Assembly (NCBI GenBank): GCA_031396505.1
Contig: JANNKX010000342.1
Location: 1-12,464 of the forward strand
DNA: 12,464 bases
Direction: 5' to 3'
From: JAAFHS01 sp031396505
Lineage (GTDB): Bacteria > Pseudomonadota > Alphaproteobacteria > Rhodobacterales > Rhodobacteraceae
The position numbers were made by a program, and so were the translations under genes. Under the pieces are notes generated by a model. It did no database searches and had not been told where the DNA came from. It saw only the letters and a list, made by a program, of their open reading frames with translations. How positions within the stretch are numbered: the stretch's first letter is position 1; every line of letters starts with the position of its first letter. Shown here in pieces: positions 1-7,356 of this stretch.

Positions 1-89
1 GGTATCCCCAAGCCGATTGGGACCATGCCCCGTCACGGCGAACGTAACCGACACCGTTCGAAGGAGCGTCAGCAAGACCGCCAGCCGTC

Positions 90-521
90 GTGGGGGCGGG
101 CACGCTGCTGACCTCTGCCGATGTAAAGGCCGCCAAGGCGGCGGGGGCGACATTCGGCGTGTCACCGGGGGCGACCGACCGCCTTCTTGATGCCTGCGCC
201 GAGTACGATCTGCCCTTGTTGCCCGGTGCGGCCACGGCCAGCGAAATCATGGCGCTGCTGGAAAAGGGCTATACGGTGCAAAAGTTCTTTCCGGCAGAAC
301 AGGCCGGCGGGGCGACTTATCTGAAATCCATCGGGTCGCCCATTCCGCAAGTCAAGTTCTGCCCCACGGGCGGCATCAGCCTGAAAAACACGCGCGACTA
401 TCTGGCTCTGGCCAATATCCTGTGCGTGGGGGGCAGTTGGGTGGCACCCAAAGAGGCGATGGCGCGCGGCGACTGGGCCGCCATCACGGCCCTCGCCGCC
501 GAGGCCGCCGCCCTGCGTTAA
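90..521 (+). CDS. eda: KDPG aldolase (2-dehydro-3-deoxy-phosphogluconate aldolase), N-terminus missing
   Basis: Cleaves 2-keto-3-deoxy-6-phosphogluconate to pyruvate and glyceraldehyde-3-phosphate, the last step of the Entner-Doudoroff pathway in the cytoplasm. The 143 residues from the GTG at 90 match the C-terminal two thirds of the roughly 210-residue family. They show GAGTLL (residues 2-7), FGVSPGATD (22-30), the Schiff-base lysine in QKFFPAE (K65), the phosphate-binding FCPTGGIS stretch and the closing GGSWVAP. GTG90 is not a credible native start, because it encodes the second V of the conserved VVGAGT core. The same frame is open only back to 48 and is closed by TAA at 45-47. The expected upstream EVTLRT segment with the catalytic Glu is not readable in frame. 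The gene is therefore either damaged or the window edge holds poor sequence. Family identity is certain; intactness is not. Confidence 0.9.
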   Translation: MGAGTLLTSADVKAAKAAGATFGVSPGATDRLLDACAEYDLPLLPGAATASEIMALLEKGYTVQKFFPAEQAGGATYLKSIGSPIPQVKFCPTGGISLKNTRDYLALANILCVGGSWVAPKEAMARGDWAAITALAAEAAALR

Positions 522-527
522 GTCGGA

Positions 528-800
528 TCACCCGGAAATGCGCCCCGCCCGCCCGCCACGGCGGCGCGGGGCTTCAGGGGCTGCCAGTCCATCGTGCAAG
601 ACCAGGCTCATCGGATGCGTGGGACGGTCTGTCGCGTAATGCATAATCACCGCTTGCAGGGCCGCAGGCACGGCGATATCCGCACCAAGGCTTAACGCCC
701 AGTCGATGAAGATTGATTTGCATTCGCCTAATGTGATGCCGTCGATAGCGTAGCTTTCCCGGATCAATCCCTTCGGATCGGCCTCAACCATCTGCATCAT
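528..800 (-). CDS. Conserved hypothetical protein (about 90 aa) overlapping glnE
   Basis: I do not recognise a named family. I have the impression of similar small genes directly downstream of glnE in other Rhodobacteraceae, but could not check this. The protein begins MMQMVEADPKGLIRESYAIDGITLGECKS, continues with a compact acidic-to-hydrophobic core (IFIDWALSLGADIAVPAALQAVIMHYA) and ends in a basic low-complexity tail (PRRRGGRAGR). There is no signal peptide, membrane segment or obvious metal or nucleotide motif. Its start codons (ATG at 800, 797 or 791) lie inside the last codons of glnE, whose TGA is at 784-786. The overlap of 8 to 17 bases implies translational coupling. I kept the longest start; the choice among the three is undecided. 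It converges on eda, with only 6 bases between the two stops. Confidence 0.7.
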   Translation of the reverse strand: MMQMVEADPKGLIRESYAIDGITLGECKSIFIDWALSLGADIAVPAALQAVIMHYATDRPTHPMSLVLHDGLAAPEAPRRRGGRAGRISG

Positions 801-3570
801 CTACGCCCTTTCGCCCCATCAGGGCATCAATGATTGATTGCGCTTGTTCAGCCGCCGAATCAAGCGCCCCGGAAAGTGCCGCCGCGCTGGCATAGCCGGT
901 TTGGCGTAGCAAAAAGTCCATCGCACCCTTACCCAAATTCCCGGCAGAGGCTGATAACAATCGCAATCCCGCCTGCATGTTCCAGAACAACCCATGTGCC
1001 ACAAGCAGCTTTTCGGCGTCTTGCAGCGATATCGTGCCTTGCTCTGCTGCGTCCCGCAACTGCGCCGCCGTCGCCCTTACCGCAGATCCCGACATCATCG
1101 CCAGCATCTGCGCCGCAAGATCAATGTCCAACAATCGCCCTGGCCCGTTCTTCACCTCAAACCGCTCCGGCAGAGAATGCACATCTGCCAGCCGCCGGCG
1201 CATCGCGGCTACATCGCCGCGAACCTTCGCAGCCTTGCCCTTTTGTGTGATCAGGGCGCGGCGAAAGGTCTCGAAATCTGTCGCAAGGCTTGTGTCCCCG
1301 GCCATCACCCTTGCCCGCGTCAGGGCAAGGTGTTCCCACGTCCATGCCTCGGTTTCCTGATAGGCGCAAAATGACTGCCATCCTGTTGCCACAGGCCCCT
1401 GTCGCCCGGATGGGCGCAAGCGCATGTCCACTTCGTACAGCCGCCCTTCCGCCATGGCCGCGGTGATTGCGGTCACAAGTGCCTGCGTAAGCCGCGCAAA
1501 ATACGGGCGCGTCGCCAAAGGCTTGGGCCCATCTGACATCTCTTCCGCCATCGCATCATAGATCACAATCAGATCAAGATCCGACCCCGCATTCAAGGTG
1601 CCTGCCCCCAGACTCCCCATTCCCACCAGCACCGCACCCCGTCCCGGCATCGGGCCGTGCTTGCGCGCAAAATCGGCCACCACGACAGGAAACAGTGTCG
1701 TCAGCGTTGCACCCGCCAGATCGGCGTATTGCCGTGCAGCCTCATCCGCATCGATTAGCCCGCGCAGGTGATGCACGCCGATGCGAAAGTGCCATTCCTT
1801 TTGCCATACACGCAGCCCAATCAGCTTTGTCTCATAGTCCGGCGCCTCTGCCATCTTGCGCGCCGCTTGCCCCGACAATCCGACCTGCCCCGGCCAGTCA
1901 TCAAAAAAGCTGCCGCCGATCACCGCATCCAGCACGCGCGCATTGCGCGACAGATACCGCGCGAGTTCGGGTGCCGTGGCCGCAATGTCGATGATCAGAT
2001 CAACAAGGCTGGAATTGGCTTCAAACAGCGCAAACAATTGCACCCCCGCAGGCAGACCCGCCAGAAATCCGTCCAATGCCACCAGCGCCTCATCCGCGTT
2101 GGCCGTTCTGGAAAGGCGTTGCAACAGCGCCGGACGCAGCCGCCGAAAACTTGCCTGCGCACGTTCAGACCGCAAGGCAGGATAGGACGTCCAGCCTTTG
2201 ACGATCGCCCGTGCTTTGTCCGACAAAGTGACGTTTTCCCCTATCACCGGGCCGGGCGTGAAGAAATCATCCGTCAGCGCATCAACCGCGTGCAAACGCG
2301 CAAGCAAACCCTGGCGGAAGTCCCTTTCGGATTGGCCACAAAAGGCTGCAATACGGGCAATTTCGCCAGGTGATGTCGGCATCGTATGGGTCTGCGCGTC
2401 ACCAACCATCTGCAGGCGGTGTTCCAGTTCGCGGTGATCGCGGTAATGGCGCGTCAAGGTTGCTGCCGTATCAGGTGGCACCCACCCCTTTTCAGCCAGC
2501 CGCGCCAACCCGCCAATCGTCGTGCGATCCCGCAAATCCGGATCGCGCCCACCTGCAAACAACTGCCGTGTCTGGGTAAAGTACTCGATATCGCGGATGC
2601 CGCCAAGCCCAAGCTTCAGGTCATGCCCCTCGACAGCAATACCACGTAGCCCGCGATGATCACGGATACGCAGCCGCATGTCATGGGCATCCTGGATCGC
2701 CGCGAAATCCAGATGCTTGCGCCAGACAAATGGCACCAGCGTTTTCAAGAACAATGCCCCCGCCGCCACATCGCCACCACAAGGGCGCGCTTTGATGAAC
2801 GCCGCCCGCTCCCACGTGCGCCCAACGCTTTCGTAATAGCTTTCGGCAGCCGCCATCGAAATACACACCGGCGTCACAGCTGCATCCGGACGCAGCCGCA
2901 AATCCGTGCGAAAAACATAACCATGATCGGTGATATCCGACAACATCGCCGTCATGCGCCGCGTCACCCGGATGAATGCCGCACGCGCATCATCCTTTGC
3001 GCCCACATAGCGGCTTTCGTCGAACAAACAGATCAAGTCGATGTCGGACGAATAGTTCAACTCGCCCGCCCCCATCTTGCCCATGGCAAGCACCACCATT
3101 CCGGCCCCATGCACGGCATCATCGGGATGGGCACCCGGCAGCTTTCCGCGCTGGATTTCATCGCCGACCAACACCACGATCGCCCGCTGCACTGCACAAT
3201 CGGCAAACTGCGTCAGGGCCGCCGTCACAGCCTCCAATGCCCAGACACCCGAAAGATCGGCCAGCGCCGTGTAAAGCGCCACCCGCCGCTTTGCCTGTCT
3301 CAATGCAGGCCCCAGTTCGTCGCGGCCAATACCGGGTAGCAGAGCCACTATACCAGGAACAACATCACCCGGATCGGCCGCAAGCGCCGCGCGCAGCCAC
3401 GCGCATTCCTTGCGCATCAAGTCCGTCAGATACGGGCTGCATGCCGCTGCATTGCCAAGCAGGTCGCGCAATTCCGGTGCAAGATCAGCAAAAGTTTCGC
3501 GCATGTCCGACGCCATTTGCGCATCATAGGCAATCGGGCAGCGCGCCATCTGTGCGACCAAAGACTTCAT
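784..3570 (-). CDS. glnE: Bifunctional glutamine synthetase adenylyltransferase / adenylyl-removing enzyme
   Basis: Adds AMP to, and removes it from, the conserved tyrosine of glutamine synthetase, so that activity follows nitrogen status under PII control in the cytoplasm. The 928 residues are close to the usual length of about 940. Two homologous nucleotidyltransferase halves are visible. The N-terminal (deadenylylase) half has GELNYSSDIDLI with acidic residues D176 and D178 and a third acid in FRTDLRLRP (D223). The C-terminal (adenylyltransferase) half has GAGTLNAGSDLDLIVIYD with D664 and D666 and YEVDMRLRP (D715). KNGPGRLLDI near residue 808 is the conserved GlnD/PII-uridylyltransferase-like segment. 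All catalytic acids are present, so the enzyme should be active. The ATG at 3570 has no clear Shine-Dalgarno, but ARCPIAYDAQ just after it matches the family N-terminus. It shares its 3' end with the small downstream gene. Confidence 0.97.
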   Translation of the reverse strand: MKSLVAQMARCPIAYDAQMASDMRETFADLAPELRDLLGNAAACSPYLTDLMRKECAWLRAALAADPGDVVPGIVALLPGIGRDELGPALRQAKRRVALYTALADLSGVWALEAVTAALTQFADCAVQRAIVVLVGDEIQRGKLPGAHPDDAVHGAGMVVLAMGKMGAGELNYSSDIDLICLFDESRYVGAKDDARAAFIRVTRRMTAMLSDITDHGYVFRTDLRLRPDAAVTPVCISMAAAESYYESVGRTWERAAFIKARPCGGDVAAGALFLKTLVPFVWRKHLDFAAIQDAHDMRLRIRDHRGLRGIAVEGHDLKLGLGGIRDIEYFTQTRQLFAGGRDPDLRDRTTIGGLARLAEKGWVPPDTAATLTRHYRDHRELEHRLQMVGDAQTHTMPTSPGEIARIAAFCGQSERDFRQGLLARLHAVDALTDDFFTPGPVIGENVTLSDKARAIVKGWTSYPALRSERAQASFRRLRPALLQRLSRTANADEALVALDGFLAGLPAGVQLFALFEANSSLVDLIIDIAATAPELARYLSRNARVLDAVIGGSFFDDWPGQVGLSGQAARKMAEAPDYETKLIGLRVWQKEWHFRIGVHHLRGLIDADEAARQYADLAGATLTTLFPVVVADFARKHGPMPGRGAVLVGMGSLGAGTLNAGSDLDLIVIYDAMAEEMSDGPKPLATRPYFARLTQALVTAITAAMAEGRLYEVDMRLRPSGRQGPVATGWQSFCAYQETEAWTWEHLALTRARVMAGDTSLATDFETFRRALITQKGKAAKVRGDVAAMRRRLADVHSLPERFEVKNGPGRLLDIDLAAQMLAMMSGSAVRATAAQLRDAAEQGTISLQDAEKLLVAHGLFWNMQAGLRLLSASAGNLGKGAMDFLLRQTGYASAAALSGALDSAAEQAQSIIDALMGRKGVDDADG

Positions 3571-3775
3571 GCCGCAAGATTGCGATCATTGCATGTCATT
3601 GGCAAGCGCCTCAACCGCCATTATCCGGTAAGCATCGCAGCCAAGCCTGCCAATCGAACCGCCATAAGCAGAAAAATGAAGTTTCGAATCAGGGCATTAG
3701 GATTGGCTGGTGCGGCCTATGTAAAATAACTTAACATACCCCTTGCACACCGCCCCAACCAAGCGCATCTTGCCT

Positions 3776-3796
3776 CATGTTAAATATATTCACATG
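3776..3796. promoter_or_regulatory. Imperfect inverted repeat upstream of the DUF2852 gene
   Basis: CATGT at 3776-3780 and ACATG at 3792-3796 are exact reverse complements. The inner AA/TT bases extend the match, and the centre is AT-rich (AATATAT). It lies 21 bases before the ATG of the + strand gene, where a repressor or activator site would be expected. It sits in the 247-base divergent gap 3571-3817, in which I found no convincing -35/-10 pair for either gene. The binding factor is unknown. Confidence 0.3.
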
Positions 3797-3817
3797 GATC
3801 AATAATCGGAGTGCGCC

Positions 3818-4291
3818 ATGTATCAAGCAGACCCTTCAGCCGCCATTTCCGGGCGCGATGGACGCAACTGGTTTCGCCGCAGCGAGGATTGGCTCGATGC
3901 GCGGGGCCGCAAGGCATGGATCATTGCGATGGTCCTTGGCTTCATCGTTTTTTGGCCGGTGGGGCTCGCCCTGTTGGCCTACATGATCTGGGGAAAGAAA
4001 ATGTTCAATCAATCCTGTGCAAATCGCCGCCACGAAACCCATTCATGGGGCCGCGGGCGTGACCACCGCATGACCTTCGGATCATCCGGCAATACGGCCT
4101 TCGACGCCTACAAGGCCGATACGCTGCGCCGTCTTGAAGAAGAACAAACCGCCTTTGAAAGCTTTCTGCAGCGTCTGCGCGACGCCAAAGACAAGTCAGA
4201 GTTTGACAACTTCATGGACGATCGCGCCCGTTCCAATCGTGAACAGGACGCAAACACCCCGCCAGATGTCACCAAAACCGGCGAATACTGA
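3818..4291 (+). CDS. DUF2852 membrane protein
   Basis: Function is unknown; the family is common in Rhodobacterales and other alphaproteobacteria. The 157-residue protein has a short soluble N-terminus with W residues, one clear transmembrane segment (about residues 34-58, IIAMVLGFIVFWPVGLALLAYMIWG), a basic juxtamembrane stretch, and a charged C-terminal helix (about 95-137, YKADTLRRLEEEQTAFESFLQRLRDAKDKSEFDNFM). The conserved SSGNTAFDAYK segment precedes that helix, which probably forms a coiled coil on the cytoplasmic side. GGAG at 3808-3811 lies 6 bases before the ATG and fixes the start. The gene is monocistronic, with a strong hairpin terminator about 20 bases after its stop. It is divergent from glnE; no functional link is visible. 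Confidence 0.88.
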   Translation: MYQADPSAAISGRDGRNWFRRSEDWLDARGRKAWIIAMVLGFIVFWPVGLALLAYMIWGKKMFNQSCANRRHETHSWGRGRDHRMTFGSSGNTAFDAYKADTLRRLEEEQTAFESFLQRLRDAKDKSEFDNFMDDRARSNREQDANTPPDVTKTGEY

Positions 4292-4311
4292 TCGCCGTCA
4301 GGCAACATAAA

Positions 4312-4345
4312 GGCCCCGCAAGCAGCGCGGGGCCCATTGTTTCAG
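4312..4345 (+). terminator. Intrinsic terminator after the DUF2852 gene
   Basis: An eight-base-pair perfect stem, GGCCCCGC (4312-4319) with GCGGGGCC (4327-4334), closes a 7-base loop and is followed by a moderately T-rich tail (CATTGTTTC). It begins 20 bases after the DUF2852 stop and separates that gene from bpt. Confidence 0.8.
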
Positions 4346-4438
4346 GGTTTCGGCTGAACGGAATAGGCCCGCATGCAACCGAGGGCTATGCCATTTCCAC
4401 TTGCCAAGGCAGGGCGACCTGTTCAATTTGGCGTCACC

Positions 4439-5269
4439 ATGCGCCACACGCTTCCCATCGCACCGCAGTTTTATGTGACGGCTCCGCAGCCCTGCCCCTA
4501 CCTTGAGGGGCGGATGGAACGGAAATTGTTCACAGCCCTGCAGGGTGACCACGCGCAACGCTTGAATGATACCTTGTCCAAGCAGGGTTTCCGGCGCAGC
4601 CAGAACGTGCTTTATCGCCCGTCCTGCGCTGAATGTTCGGCCTGCATGTCCGCGCGCATCCGCGTGGCGGACTTCGAACCCGCACGCACGCATCGCAAGA
4701 TCACCAAACGCAATGCCGACATGGTGCGCAATGCCACGTCGCCTTGGGCGACCGAAGATCAGTTCAGCCTGTTTCGGCGCTATCTGGATGCGCGTCACGC
4801 CGATGGCGGCATGGCCGATATGGATATCTTCGAATTCGCCGCAATGATCGAAGAGACACCTGTGAAAAGCCGCGTGATCGAATACACCCGCCCGATGCCG
4901 GATGGTACCAGCACGCTTGGTGCCGTGTGCCTGACCGATGTGTTCGATGACGGGCTCAGCCTTGTCTATTCGTTCTATGATCCCGACCAATCCGAACGCA
5001 GCTTTGGCACCCATATCATCCTTGACCACATCGCCATCGCGCGCGAGGCGGGTTTGCCCTATGTCTATCTGGGCTATTGGGTGCCCGGCAGTCGCAAGAT
5101 GGGTTACAAGGCAGGCTTCTCCGCGCTCGAAATTTATAAGGGTGGCCGCTGGCAAAACCTTGGTGACCAGGCCGATCACCGCGCCGAACTACATCCCCTT
5201 TCGGTTGACCCGATCGCTGAACAAGTGGCACGCATCAATTTGCCCGACACGCGCGCCGCCAAAGACTGA
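4439..5269 (+). CDS. bpt: Aspartate/glutamate leucyltransferase (Bpt-type, ATE family)
   Basis: Transfers Leu (in related enzymes Arg) from aminoacyl-tRNA to proteins with N-terminal Asp or Glu, marking them for ClpS/ClpAP degradation by the bacterial N-end rule, in the cytoplasm. The 276-residue product from ATG4439 begins MRHTLPIAPQFYVTAPQPCPYL, a start typical of Rhodobacterales Bpt. An in-frame ATG at 4373 would add 22 non-family residues and is less likely. The N-terminal ATE domain shows CPYLEG (C19) and the cysteine cluster CAECSAC (C63, C66, C69). The C-terminal acyltransferase domain has the conserved LVYSFYDPD, GYWVPGSRKMGYKAGF and ERSFG segments. No strong Shine-Dalgarno is seen. 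The TGA overlaps the ATG of the following VOC gene by one base, so the two are co-translated. Confidence 0.95.
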   Translation: MRHTLPIAPQFYVTAPQPCPYLEGRMERKLFTALQGDHAQRLNDTLSKQGFRRSQNVLYRPSCAECSACMSARIRVADFEPARTHRKITKRNADMVRNATSPWATEDQFSLFRRYLDARHADGGMADMDIFEFAAMIEETPVKSRVIEYTRPMPDGTSTLGAVCLTDVFDDGLSLVYSFYDPDQSERSFGTHIILDHIAIAREAGLPYVYLGYWVPGSRKMGYKAGFSALEIYKGGRWQNLGDQADHRAELHPLSVDPIAEQVARINLPDTRAAKD

Positions 5270-5658
5270 TGCGCGTCGCAGCATTCACGCTGGTGGTACC
5301 CGACTATGATGCAGGTCTTGCGTTCTACGTGGGTAAACTGGGGTTTCACCTGATCGATGATGTCGACCAAGGGCACAAACGCTGGATCACGGTGCAAGCA
5401 CCGGGTGGTGGCCCGCTGATCGTGCTTGGCAGGGCCGAAAACGACGCACAGCGCGCGGTGATCGGGGCGCAAGGCGGCGGGCGGGTCTGGCTGTTTCTCA
5501 AGACCGATGACTTTGCGCGCGACCATGCCCGGATGCTCACCGCAGGCGTCACGTTTGAAGAAAAGCCGCGCCATGAACCGTACGGCACCGTCGCCGTCTG
5601 GCGCGACCCGTTTGGCAACCGTTGGGATTTGATCGGCCCCCCTCAGGTCCAGCCCTGA
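5269..5658 (+). CDS. VOC (glyoxalase/bleomycin-resistance fold) family protein
   Basis: A 129-residue protein with the paired beta-alpha-beta-beta-beta modules of the vicinal oxygen chelate superfamily. Module one begins VAAFTLVVPDYDAGLAFYVGKLGF (residues 3-26) and module two contains VWLFLKTDDFARDHARMLTAGVTF, ending GTVAVWRDPFGNRWDLIGP (106-124). The first metal-ligand position, often His in glyoxalase I, is Thr or Phe here, and the usual Glu near the C-terminus is Asp (WDLI). A classic glyoxalase I activity is therefore not supported; substrate and metal use are unknown. ATG5269 overlaps the stop of bpt (TGATG), so it is the second gene of that operon. Its last 16 bases overlap the end of the convergent YdcZ-type gene. 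Confidence 0.85.
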   Translation: MRVAAFTLVVPDYDAGLAFYVGKLGFHLIDDVDQGHKRWITVQAPGGGPLIVLGRAENDAQRAVIGAQGGGRVWLFLKTDDFARDHARMLTAGVTFEEKPRHEPYGTVAVWRDPFGNRWDLIGPPQVQP

Positions 5659-6104
5659 CCCTTCTGGCTTAGGATGACGCCCGCAGCCATCAATCCCAAT
5701 CCCAATAGTCGCGTGGCCGACACTGGCCTTGCTGCGAGGCCCGTCAGCCCAAACTGGTCAATCACGGCAGACGACACGATCTGGCCCAAAAGGACAAACA
5801 ACACCGCATTTCCAAGACCAAAACGCGGCGCGACGGTCGTGATCGAAACCACATAGAACGCGATCAAGACGCCACCCAGAAACAACGCTTTTGGTTGCGC
5901 CAGAACCGTCCGCAGCACCCCTGTGCCTCCCGACAGGATCAGGGCCATTGCCGTCACCACCACGGCCACGCCGAACAAGACCACAGCCGCGGCAAGGGGG
6001 GATCCGATCCGCTGGCCCAAGGCTGCATTCAGCCCGGCGAGCACGGGAACCCCCGCCCCCGCCGCCAGCATCCATAGCCCATCGCGCATAGGGTCAGACA
6101 TCAT
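5643..6104 (-). CDS. Small DMT/YdcZ-type (DUF606) inner-membrane transporter
   Basis: From the ATG at 6104 (or 6101) the product has 153 or 152 residues, almost all hydrophobic. About five membrane helices are predicted, near residues 9-27, 36-58, 72-95, 97-117 and 133-148. The segments GVPVLAGLNAALGQRIGSPLAAAVVLFGVA, FYVVSITTVAPRFGLGNAVLFVLLGQI and SSAVIDQFGL are typical of the YdcZ/DUF606 half-size drug/metabolite transporter family. These often act as pairs or dimers; the substrate is unknown. The frame is open further upstream, to 6191, but that part overlaps the tautomerase gene and lacks family character. ATGATG at 6104-6099 overlaps the tautomerase TGA at 6096-6094, which points to translational coupling. 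It is the last gene of the GST-NTF2-tautomerase cluster. Confidence 0.85.
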   Translation of the reverse strand: MMSDPMRDGLWMLAAGAGVPVLAGLNAALGQRIGSPLAAAVVLFGVAVVVTAMALILSGGTGVLRTVLAQPKALFLGGVLIAFYVVSITTVAPRFGLGNAVLFVLLGQIVSSAVIDQFGLTGLAARPVSATRLLGLGLMAAGVILSQKGQGWT

Positions 6105-6312
6105 GACCCGCCCGCAAACTGGCACGATACGCTTCAACCGGCAGGCCGCCGATGCCCCAATCCTCCATCGCCACCTCGTCGATGACGACAAAGGTGGTGG
6201 CGGGCGATTTGTTCAGCACCCGCACCAGCAGGTCGGTGACACCGTGAATCAACGCGGCCTTTTGTTCCGGTGTGGCACTCTCGCGGGTGATCTTGATGTT
6301 GACGTAAGGCAT
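6094..6312 (-). CDS. 4-oxalocrotonate tautomerase family protein
   Basis: A 72-residue protein starting MPYVNIKITRESATPEQKAALIHGVTDLLVRVL. After removal of Met it exposes the catalytic Pro1 that acts as general base in this superfamily. The beta-alpha-beta layout and the EDWGIGGLPVE segment fit 4-OT-like tautomerases. The substrate is unknown and could be an aromatic-degradation intermediate, a dehalogenation substrate or another enol. Family members work as oligomers in the cytoplasm. I chose ATG6312 over an upstream ATG at 6330 because Pro must follow the initiator Met and because AGGAGG sits 6 to 12 bases upstream. Only one base separates it from the stop of the preceding NTF2-like gene, and its own stop overlaps the YdcZ-type start. 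Confidence 0.88.
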   Translation of the reverse strand: MPYVNIKITRESATPEQKAALIHGVTDLLVRVLNKSPATTFVVIDEVAMEDWGIGGLPVEAYRASLRAGHDV

Positions 6313-6313
6313 C

Positions 6314-6691
6314 TCAGGCCTCCTCGACAAAATGGAACACTTTGGAAATCACCTGCCAGCGACCGTCCAGTTTGATCAGCGTCAGGTAATCGGTGAAGAA
6401 TTTTGTGCCGATCGCACAATGCAGCACGGCCCGTGCCGTCACCGGCCCTGCAAATTCAATCGACACGATCTCATCGCGCCGCCCCTCGCCGCGCGAGGCA
6501 GGCGAGGGGCGCGCATCGACGACCGCAAAGTAGTCGGCCATGTCGCGGTAAAGAAACGTGCCCTCCGTCACCGAAACATATTGCGCTTTGGGATGAAACA
6601 CTTGCCGCAAGCGCCCCGTGTCCGAATGATACAAACCATCGAAATAAGTCTGCAGAACCGGGATCACGGCGTCGAATTCTTGGTGGGTCAT
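6314..6691 (-). CDS. NTF2-like / putative lumazine-binding fold protein
   Basis: A 125-residue protein of the SnoaL/NTF2-like cone fold, closest by eye to the 'putative lumazine-binding' group. FDAVIPVLQTYFDGLYHSDTGRLRQVFHPKAQYVSV opens the fold. TARAVLHCAIGTKFFTDYLTLIKLDGRWQVISKVFHFVEEA supplies the conserved strands, including the LDGRWQVISKVFH motif. Activity is unknown; such proteins serve as small-molecule enzymes or binding domains. It lies 18 bases after the glutathione S-transferase stop and one base before the tautomerase start, so it is the second gene of a four-gene transcription unit. AGGAG lies 9 bases before its ATG. Confidence 0.82.
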   Translation of the reverse strand: MTHQEFDAVIPVLQTYFDGLYHSDTGRLRQVFHPKAQYVSVTEGTFLYRDMADYFAVVDARPSPASRGEGRRDEIVSIEFAGPVTARAVLHCAIGTKFFTDYLTLIKLDGRWQVISKVFHFVEEA

Positions 6692-6709
6692 CTAAGGGCA
6701 CTCCTGTCT

Positions 6710-7318
6710 TTATGCAGCCAAGCCTTCGGCACGCAGAACGCGCTGTACGGATGGGCGGGCGGCCACCCGCGCCATGAAAGCCTGCAGATTCGGCCAGCGT
6801 TCCAGCGTGATGCCGGTGAAATTGGCCCAGTTTGCCACCACAAAGGCATAGGCATCCGCAATGGTAAAATCCGCGCCCGTCAGATGGACGCGCCCATCCG
6901 CCAGCCGAGCTTCCAGCCAGCCGAGTTTCGCTGTCACCGTGGTGCGCGCGTCAGCTTTGGCAGCATCACTTGCAATCGGATTGAACAGCGGGCTGAAGGC
7001 GATGTGCAGTTCGGTCGCCGTATAGTTCAGTACCTCGTTCACCCGCGCCCGCGCCATCGTGCCGCCAACCGGGGTCAGCCGATCATTCCCTGCCCGATCA
7101 CCCAGAAACTGCAGGATCGCCGGGCCTTCGGTCAGAATCTCGCCATCCACCGCCAGCACAGGCACCTTGCCCTTGGGGTTCACTGTAGCGAAATCCGCGC
7201 CCGATGCTGTTAGGCCCGCCGCGGTGTCCACGACCTCAACCGCGAAATCACCACCAATTTCCGCCAACACAATATGCGACGCCATCGAACAGGCTCCGGG
7301 TTTGATGTAAAGTTTCAT
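6710..7318 (-). CDS. Beta-class-like glutathione S-transferase
   Basis: Conjugates glutathione to electrophiles or supports thiol-disulphide chemistry in the cytoplasm. The 202 residues are the usual GST length. The N-terminal thioredoxin-like domain begins MKLYIKPGACSMASHIVLAEIGG. It carries the bacterial beta-class Cys10 (GAC), the NPKGKVPVL cis-proline motif (about 47-55) and the glutathione-contacting EGPAILQFL (about 64-72). The all-helical C-terminal domain includes TGADFTIADAYAFVVANWA, the conserved N-capping segment. AAGGA-type bases lie before the ATG at 7318. It is first in a four-gene - strand cluster and diverges from an HxlR regulator, which very likely controls it. The substrate is unknown. 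Confidence 0.93.
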   Translation of the reverse strand: MKLYIKPGACSMASHIVLAEIGGDFAVEVVDTAAGLTASGADFATVNPKGKVPVLAVDGEILTEGPAILQFLGDRAGNDRLTPVGGTMARARVNEVLNYTATELHIAFSPLFNPIASDAAKADARTTVTAKLGWLEARLADGRVHLTGADFTIADAYAFVVANWANFTGITLERWPNLQAFMARVAARPSVQRVLRAEGLAA

Positions 7319-7356
7319 GGCAGCTTTCCTTCTTGTGAAACATCAGGACTGCTGAT

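Noticed and set aside
542..572. GC-rich hairpin (GCCCCGC with GCGGGGC) after eda as a terminator
   Set aside because: It lies inside the 3' coding end of the 90-codon gene and has no T-run on either strand; it is explained by GC-rich Arg/Gly codons.
2656..3339. A 227-codon + strand frame, and others, opposite glnE
   Set aside because: They are shadows of glnE with biased, domain-free composition and no ribosome-binding sites.
3729..3738. TTAACAT near 3731 as a CtrA half-site
   Set aside because: It differs from TTAACCAT and has no second half at the expected spacing, and there is no supporting context.
4298..5179. A 293-codon - strand frame opposite bpt
   Set aside because: It is antisense to bpt, which has complete conserved motifs; the reverse translation is not protein-like.
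6332..7213. A 293-codon + strand frame across the NTF2-like and GST genes
   Set aside because: It runs antisense to two clearly identified genes and its translation has no family features.
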